From contig RFJV01000492.1 of NCBI GenBank assembly GCA_003694775.1, positions 1 through 10,152 on the forward strand: DNA of 10,152 bases. Direction: 5' to 3'. The translations under genes and the position numbers were made by a program. Every line of letters starts with the position of its first letter. The stretch's first letter is position 1. Positions 6,292 to 10,152 of the stretch are shown in pieces. Source of the stretch: Chloroflexota bacterium. Its GTDB lineage: Bacteria > Chloroflexota > Anaerolineae > 4572-78 > J111. The notes beneath the pieces were generated by a model. The model did no database searches. It saw only the letters and a program-made list of their open reading frames with translations, and had not been told where the DNA came from.

Positions 6292-6924
6292 TTAGTCTCG
6301 ACTGCTTCTGCCCAGAGCATACCCCAGAATCAGGGCGACCAGCACCGCCGCCAATGATACCCAGAAGTTTTTGTATTCCGGCGAGAGCATCTGGGAGGCC
6401 AAATCTTTGGCCACACCGGCGGCAAACTCCATCTGGCTGGGGGCCTGGAAAGCAACCGGCTCGCCGCTTTCGGCCTGGCCGGACAGCCGGGCCTGGAGAG
6501 ACCGGTTAATCGACTCAAACGCCTGTTTTGCCATGCTGTTGGCAACCGTCTCAATGAGCCGTTGCCCCACATTGGCAATTGTTCCACCGACCAGCAGTTC
6601 GCCTTCGTACTGCATCAGGGTTTTTCCGCCCTGGTCAATCAGCTTGACATCTCCCGTTCCCTTGCCAAAGCCAGGGCCGCCTTTTCCTTCTACGGTCAGG
6701 CTGTAGCTTTCCGGGGGAACCTCGTTGGATACGGTCAGTTTGCCGGAAAAGGTGCCGGCAACCGGGCCAATACGGACATTCATTTCTCCCACATATACAT
6801 TATCGGCCACTTTGTCCAGACTCTTCATACCGGGCAGGGCTTTCGCCAGCACATCCGGGTCCCTGATGACCTCCCAGACAACTTCTCTTGGCCCGTCGAA
6901 TACATATTCACCTTGCAGTTTCAT
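6292..6924 (-). CDS. coxG: CoxG-type SRPBCC protein with C-terminal membrane anchor
   Basis: This 210-residue protein has an N-terminal SRPBCC (START-like) ligand-binding domain over residues 1 to about 145, with the CoxG landmarks ALPGMKSLD (29-37), GTFSGKLTV (57-65) and GGTIANVGQRLIE (113-125). After a Gln/Ala/Ser-rich linker (about 146-185) comes one hydrophobic segment at about 187-205 followed by a GRSSRD tail, which would anchor it in the membrane with the domain in the cytoplasm. In known CO-oxidising bacteria CoxG recruits the Mo enzyme to the membrane and has been linked to delivering quinone as electron acceptor. Here it follows the large subunit of the first set by 62 bases, with AAGGAG 10 bases before ATG, so it probably couples that hydroxylase to the respiratory chain. 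The neighbouring large subunit is not a true CO dehydrogenase, so the symbol indicates family rather than proven role. Confidence 0.9.
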   Translation of the reverse strand: MKLQGEYVFDGPREVVWEVIRDPDVLAKALPGMKSLDKVADNVYVGEMNVRIGPVAGTFSGKLTVSNEVPPESYSLTVEGKGGPGFGKGTGDVKLIDQGGKTLMQYEGELLVGGTIANVGQRLIETVANSMAKQAFESINRSLQARLSGQAESGEPVAFQAPSQMEFAAGVAKDLASQMLSPEYKNFWVSLAAVLVALILGYALGRSSRD

Positions 6925-6986
6925 CGCCTTCAGACTCCTTGAGTTCTTGAGTTAGTGAGTTGGGGAAAATCCAATCTCCAATCTCC

Positions 6987-9341
6987 TTATTTCTTATACA
7001 CCATCTCGTACAGCTTGTTGGGGCTGAGCGGCATTTCTGTGATTTCCAGGTTGTAATCTGCCAGCGCATTCTCCAGGGCCTGGGCAAACAGCGACGGCAC
7101 CGGAATGGCCCCCGCTTCACCCACACCCTTGGACCCAATCGGATTCAGCGGCGATTTGGTCTCCTCGTGGCCCAACTCAATCTGTTTGGGCATATCCGTG
7201 GACCGCACCAGCAGGTAGTCCATCAGCGAGGCATTGAGCAGTTGCCCGTTGTTGTCGTATTCCAGCTTTTCGTAGTAGGCATTGCCCAGTCCCATCGACA
7301 GGCCGCCCTGAATCTGCCCTTCCAGAATCAGGGGGTTCAGCACTGTGCCGCAGTCTTCCACGGCCACGTACTTCTTGATTTCCACCATCATCGTTTCCGG
7401 GTCTACTTCCAGTATCATGGCGTGTGCCCCGTTGGCCGTGGCCCCGTACTGCGGACCAAAGTAGTCGGTGGCTTCCAGGCCGGGTTCTGTACCCGGCTCC
7501 ACCGTGCCCCGCAAGGGGTTGGCAATGACCGCCAGTTCACCCAGGCTGATGGCCTTTTCGGGCATATCGGCGACCCGCACCTTGCCGTCGGCCAGCTCCA
7601 GCTCCTCTTCCGGCACATCGAGCAGTTTACTGCCCCACTGCAGAATTTTGGCCCGCACTTTCACCGCCGCGGCGTGGATAGCGTTGCCGGCCACCACTGC
7701 GCCCCGGCTGGCAAAGGTGCCGGTTCCCCAGTGGAACTGGGCCGTATCGCCGGTGACCACGTGCACGTCCCGCACGTCTACGCCAAGCTGGTCGGCCACA
7801 ATCTGGGCAAAGCTGGTAAAGTGGCCCTGACCCTGCGTGCCCACGCCGGTCACCACGTTCACCTTGCCGCTGGCGCCCACGGTGATGCGTGCCCCTTCGT
7901 ACGGCCCCACACCGGTGGTTTCGATAAAGGAGACAATCCCAATCCCCACGTGCTTGCCTTCGGCCCGGAGCCGCGGCTGTTCTTCCTTGACAAAGTACTC
8001 GTAGTTAATCATAGCCGCGGCTTTTTCCAGCACTGCCGGGTAGTTGCCGCTGTCGAAAATCAGCGGGGCAAATGCCTGGTCGATGATGTTGTGCTCGTAG
8101 GGGAATTTGTCCGGCGGGATGAAGTTGCGCTTGCGGATTTCGATGGGCGACAGCCCCAGCTCCTTTGCCGCCAGGTCGAGCATCCGCTCAATGACAAAGA
8201 TACCCTGCGGACGGCCCGCGCCGCGTACGGGGGTGACAATCATCTTGTTGGTGAAGACCATCTTCACCTCGGTGTAGTAGTTGGCAATATCGTACGCGCC
8301 CACGGCGTGGCATTGGGTGTTCAGGGGGACGGTCATCCCGTACGGGTCGTATGCGCCGGTGTCGTGGATGAACACGTCTTTCAGGCCGAGGATGCGCCCG
8401 TCTTTGGTCAGGGCGATTTCAACATCGTGAATCTGACCCCGTTCCTGGGTGGTCGCCAGGAAGTTTTCGCGGCGGTCTTCAATCCACTTGATGGGCCGCT
8501 TCAGCCGCATCGAGGCCCAGGGCAGGAGCACCTCTTCCGGCTGGAACATCATAATCTTGGGGCCAAAGCCGCCGCCCACAAAGGGGGCAATCACCCGCAC
8601 CTGGTGCTCCGACAGGCCCAGCATTGCCGCCAGCCCGTTGCGGAGCGGAATTGGGGCCTGCGTGGTATCCCAGACGGTCAGTTCCTGGGCCTTGTCGTCC
8701 CAGTTGACCACCACCCCACGGTTTTCCATCGCCGCGGCCGCGCCCCGGTCTACCACTATCCGTCGCTGTAAGATGACATCCGCTTTGGCTTTAGCCTCTT
8801 CATAGTTGCCTTTTTCCTGGATGACGTGCGCCGCCAGGTTCGACTCCAGGTCGTCGTGCACCAGGGCCGCATCCGGCGACAGGGCCTCTTCCAGCCCGAC
8901 TACCGCGGGCAGGGGTTCAAATTCTACCTCAATGTCTTCCAGCGCGTCTTCGGCAATGTAGCGGCTTTCGGCAATCACCACGGCGATAGGCTCGCCCATA
9001 TGGCGGACCTTGTCCTTGGCCAGGGGAATCTGGGTGCGTTTGTGGAACACTGCACCGGGTACGGCGGTGGGCGGCGGTACCAGCAGGGGACCGGGCTTCC
9101 AGAAGTCGCCCATATCTGCCGCGGTATACACGGCCACCACGCCGGGCCGCTCCAGGGCCTTTGAGGTATCGATGCGTTTAATCCGGGCGTGGGCATAGTC
9201 ACTGCGCAGGAAGGCCGCGTGGAGCATACCGGGCAGGTGTACGTCATCCGTAAAGAGTGCCTGGCCGGTCAGCAGGCGGGGGTCTTCGTTGCGGGTAATC
9301 CGCTGACCGACATACTTTTTGGTCATCGTTCGTACGTCCAA
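6987..9341 (-). CDS. Molybdopterin-binding large subunit of a CoxL-like hydroxylase (first set)
   Basis: This is a full-length 784-residue large subunit. The hammerhead domain covers about residues 22-145 (RNEDPRLLTGQALFTDDV at 17-34 is the usual CoxL-like opening). The Mo-binding domains contain GGGFGPK (256-262), VTPVRGAGRPQG (369-380), GVGTQGQGHFT (499-509) and GSKGVGEAG (736-744), where Glu742 matches the catalytic glutamate. The RGAGRP loop is that of the form II / CoxL-like group and lacks the active-site Cys of form I CO dehydrogenase (AYRCSFR). CO oxidation is therefore unlikely, and an aromatic or N-heterocyclic substrate is more plausible. The start is read as TTG (9341-9339) because AAAGGAG lies 8 bases upstream; the next in-frame ATG is 15 bases further and too far from that site. 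The gene lies 24 bases after the [2Fe-2S] gene and is followed by the coxG-like gene. It is clearly diverged from the large subunit at 729-3080 and does not look like a recent duplicate. Confidence 0.95.
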   Translation of the reverse strand: MDVRTMTKKYVGQRITRNEDPRLLTGQALFTDDVHLPGMLHAAFLRSDYAHARIKRIDTSKALERPGVVAVYTAADMGDFWKPGPLLVPPPTAVPGAVFHKRTQIPLAKDKVRHMGEPIAVVIAESRYIAEDALEDIEVEFEPLPAVVGLEEALSPDAALVHDDLESNLAAHVIQEKGNYEEAKAKADVILQRRIVVDRGAAAAMENRGVVVNWDDKAQELTVWDTTQAPIPLRNGLAAMLGLSEHQVRVIAPFVGGGFGPKIMMFQPEEVLLPWASMRLKRPIKWIEDRRENFLATTQERGQIHDVEIALTKDGRILGLKDVFIHDTGAYDPYGMTVPLNTQCHAVGAYDIANYYTEVKMVFTNKMIVTPVRGAGRPQGIFVIERMLDLAAKELGLSPIEIRKRNFIPPDKFPYEHNIIDQAFAPLIFDSGNYPAVLEKAAAMINYEYFVKEEQPRLRAEGKHVGIGIVSFIETTGVGPYEGARITVGASGKVNVVTGVGTQGQGHFTSFAQIVADQLGVDVRDVHVVTGDTAQFHWGTGTFASRGAVVAGNAIHAAAVKVRAKILQWGSKLLDVPEEELELADGKVRVADMPEKAISLGELAVIANPLRGTVEPGTEPGLEATDYFGPQYGATANGAHAMILEVDPETMMVEIKKYVAVEDCGTVLNPLILEGQIQGGLSMGLGNAYYEKLEYDNNGQLLNASLMDYLLVRSTDMPKQIELGHEETKSPLNPIGSKGVGEAGAIPVPSLFAQALENALADYNLEITEMPLSPNKLYEMVYKK

Positions 9342-9365
9342 GGTTCGTACTCCTTTCCTGGTAAT

Positions 9366-9845
9366 CTATTTCGCGGCCATCTTTTTGGCAGCCAGTTTGA
9401 CCGCGTCGATGATGTGGTAGTAACCGGTGCATCGACACAGGTTGCCGGAGATGGCTTCCCGGATTTCTTCATCGGTGGGGTTGGGGTTCTCTTCCAGGAA
9501 GGGAACCAGGCTCATCAGGAAGCCGGGGGTGCAGAAGCCACACTGCAAGCCGTGGGCTTCCTGGAAGGCTTCCTGGAGCGGGTGCATCTTTTCGGGCGTG
9601 CCCAACCCTTCGACCGTGGTAATTTCGTGACCGTCCACCTGGGCGGCGAACATCAGGCAGGAGCGGACCGGCTCACCGTCCAGCAGAACGGTGCAGGCGC
9701 CGCAGACGCCGTGTTCACAGCCAACGTGGGTTCCGGTCAGACCCAGGTCGTGGCGCAGGAAGTCGCTCAGAAGGGTGCGCGCCTCAACCAGGGCCTGGTA
9801 TTCCTTACCGTTAATGGTGACGTTAACGCTGACAAACTCGCTCAT
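9366..9845 (-). CDS. [2Fe-2S] electron-transfer subunit of the first molybdenum hydroxylase (CoxS-like)
   Basis: This 159-residue small subunit has all eight cluster cysteines. Cys43, Cys48, Cys51 and Cys63 lie in the ferredoxin-like domain (GCEHGVCGACTV, then RSC). Cys102, Cys105, Cys137 and Cys139 lie in the helical domain (CGFCTPG, LCRCTGYY). The GCEHGVCGAC form is the one commonly seen in CoxS-like subunits, whereas the other set has GCAAGECGAC. It relays electrons from the Mo subunit to the FAD subunit. ATG at 9845 lies one base after the TGA stop of the FAD gene, and its AGGAGG ribosome binding site sits inside the last codons of that gene, so translation is probably coupled. The stop is TAG. 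The large-subunit gene follows after 24 bases. The two small subunits in this window are clearly homologous but not near-identical. Confidence 0.96.
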   Translation of the reverse strand: MSEFVSVNVTINGKEYQALVEARTLLSDFLRHDLGLTGTHVGCEHGVCGACTVLLDGEPVRSCLMFAAQVDGHEITTVEGLGTPEKMHPLQEAFQEAHGLQCGFCTPGFLMSLVPFLEENPNPTDEEIREAISGNLCRCTGYYHIIDAVKLAAKKMAAK

Positions 9846-9846
9846 G

Positions 9847-10152
9847 TCATCCTCCTTGCCCTGCGGCCCGTTCTGCGGCTCTGGTCAGCGCCCGGCGGGT
9901 GAGGACGCGGGCCAGATGCCGGCGGAATTCTGCCGTAGCGTGGATATCCGATGGGGGGTCCAGGTCTCTGGTGGCCGCGGCGTCGGCGGCGGCTTCAATC
10001 AGTTCAGCCGAAAGCGGCTGGCCGGCCAGCAGGGCGGTGGCGCTGGCGGCGTTGTAGGGATGGTCTCCCCCGTTGACATACACCAGCCGGGCCTGCCGGC
10101 ACCGGTTCTGCTCGTCCAGCGTGACCAGCGCGGCCACGCCCATCAGGGCGTA
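9847..10152 (-). CDS. FAD-binding medium subunit of the first molybdenum hydroxylase, C-terminal 101 codons only
   Basis: The frame is open from the right edge (10152) to TGA at 9849-9847, so only the C-terminal part is in the window. The visible residues begin YALMGVAALV and match the C-terminal domain of CoxM-like flavoproteins, including the near-terminal DIHATAEFRRHLARVLTRRAL, where family members usually have DIH.SA.YRR.....TRRAL (quoted here in part: TAEFRRHLARVLTRRAL). The FAD-binding loops would lie further right and cannot be checked. Position directly before the [2Fe-2S] and large-subunit genes supports the M-S-L arrangement. An internal ATG at 10143 is the fourth codon of the visible part and is not the true start. 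The Ala/Arg-rich tail (TRAAERAAGQGG) is ordinary for such subunits. Confidence 0.88.
   Translation of the reverse strand, partial: YALMGVAALVTLDEQNRCRQARLVYVNGGDHPYNAASATALLAGQPLSAELIEAAADAAATRDLDPPSDIHATAEFRRHLARVLTRRALTRAAERAAGQGG

Noticed and set aside
6960..8771. A 603-codon open frame on the plus strand opposite the first large-subunit gene
   Set aside because: Same reason: it is antisense to a well-supported gene, with shadow-like composition and no family motif.
6987..9341. True aerobic CO dehydrogenase (CoxMSL)
   Set aside because: The large subunit has PVRGAGRP instead of the Cys-containing AYRCSFR loop required for the Mo-Cu site.

Overview
This window holds one dense block of nine genes, all transcribed from the minus strand. 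Read in transcription order (high to low coordinates) it contains two complete sets of genes for three-subunit molybdenum hydroxylases of the xanthine dehydrogenase / CO-dehydrogenase-like family, with two accessory genes between them and a CoA-transferase gene after them. No RNA genes, CRISPR arrays, insertion sequences or phage genes were seen. The longest stretch without a gene is 218 bases.

Layout, in transcription order: (1) the C-terminal part of an FAD subunit (10152-9847), a [2Fe-2S] subunit (9845-9366), a molybdopterin large subunit (9341-6987) and a CoxG-type membrane-anchored SRPBCC protein (6924-6292); this is the M-S-L-G order of cox-like operons. (2) A structured spacer, then an NCS2 nucleobase permease (6107-4695). 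(3) A 218-base spacer with two strong inverted-repeat structures, then a second M-S-L set: FAD subunit (4476-3589), [2Fe-2S] subunit (3570-3067) and large subunit (3080-729). (4) A 150-base spacer with more hairpins, then the N-terminal 192 codons of a CaiB/BaiF-family (type III) CoA-transferase that runs off the left edge.

The likely joint role is uptake of an N-heterocyclic compound by the permease and its hydroxylation with water by one or both Mo enzymes. Electrons would pass from the Mo centre through two [2Fe-2S] clusters to FAD, and for the first enzyme possibly on to membrane quinone through CoxG. Neither large subunit carries the Cys-containing loop of true aerobic CO dehydrogenase (form I CoxL), so CO oxidation is not supported. 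The permease signature resembles UraA (uracil) more than XanQ (xanthine), so the substrate may be a pyrimidine rather than a purine. The substrate of both hydroxylases remains unknown.

The organism appears to be a moderately high-GC bacterium with strong GGAGG-type ribosome binding sites and some GTG/TTG starts. A Bacillota anaerobe or a member of Chloroflexota would fit, but the window has no phylogenetic marker and this is a weak inference.
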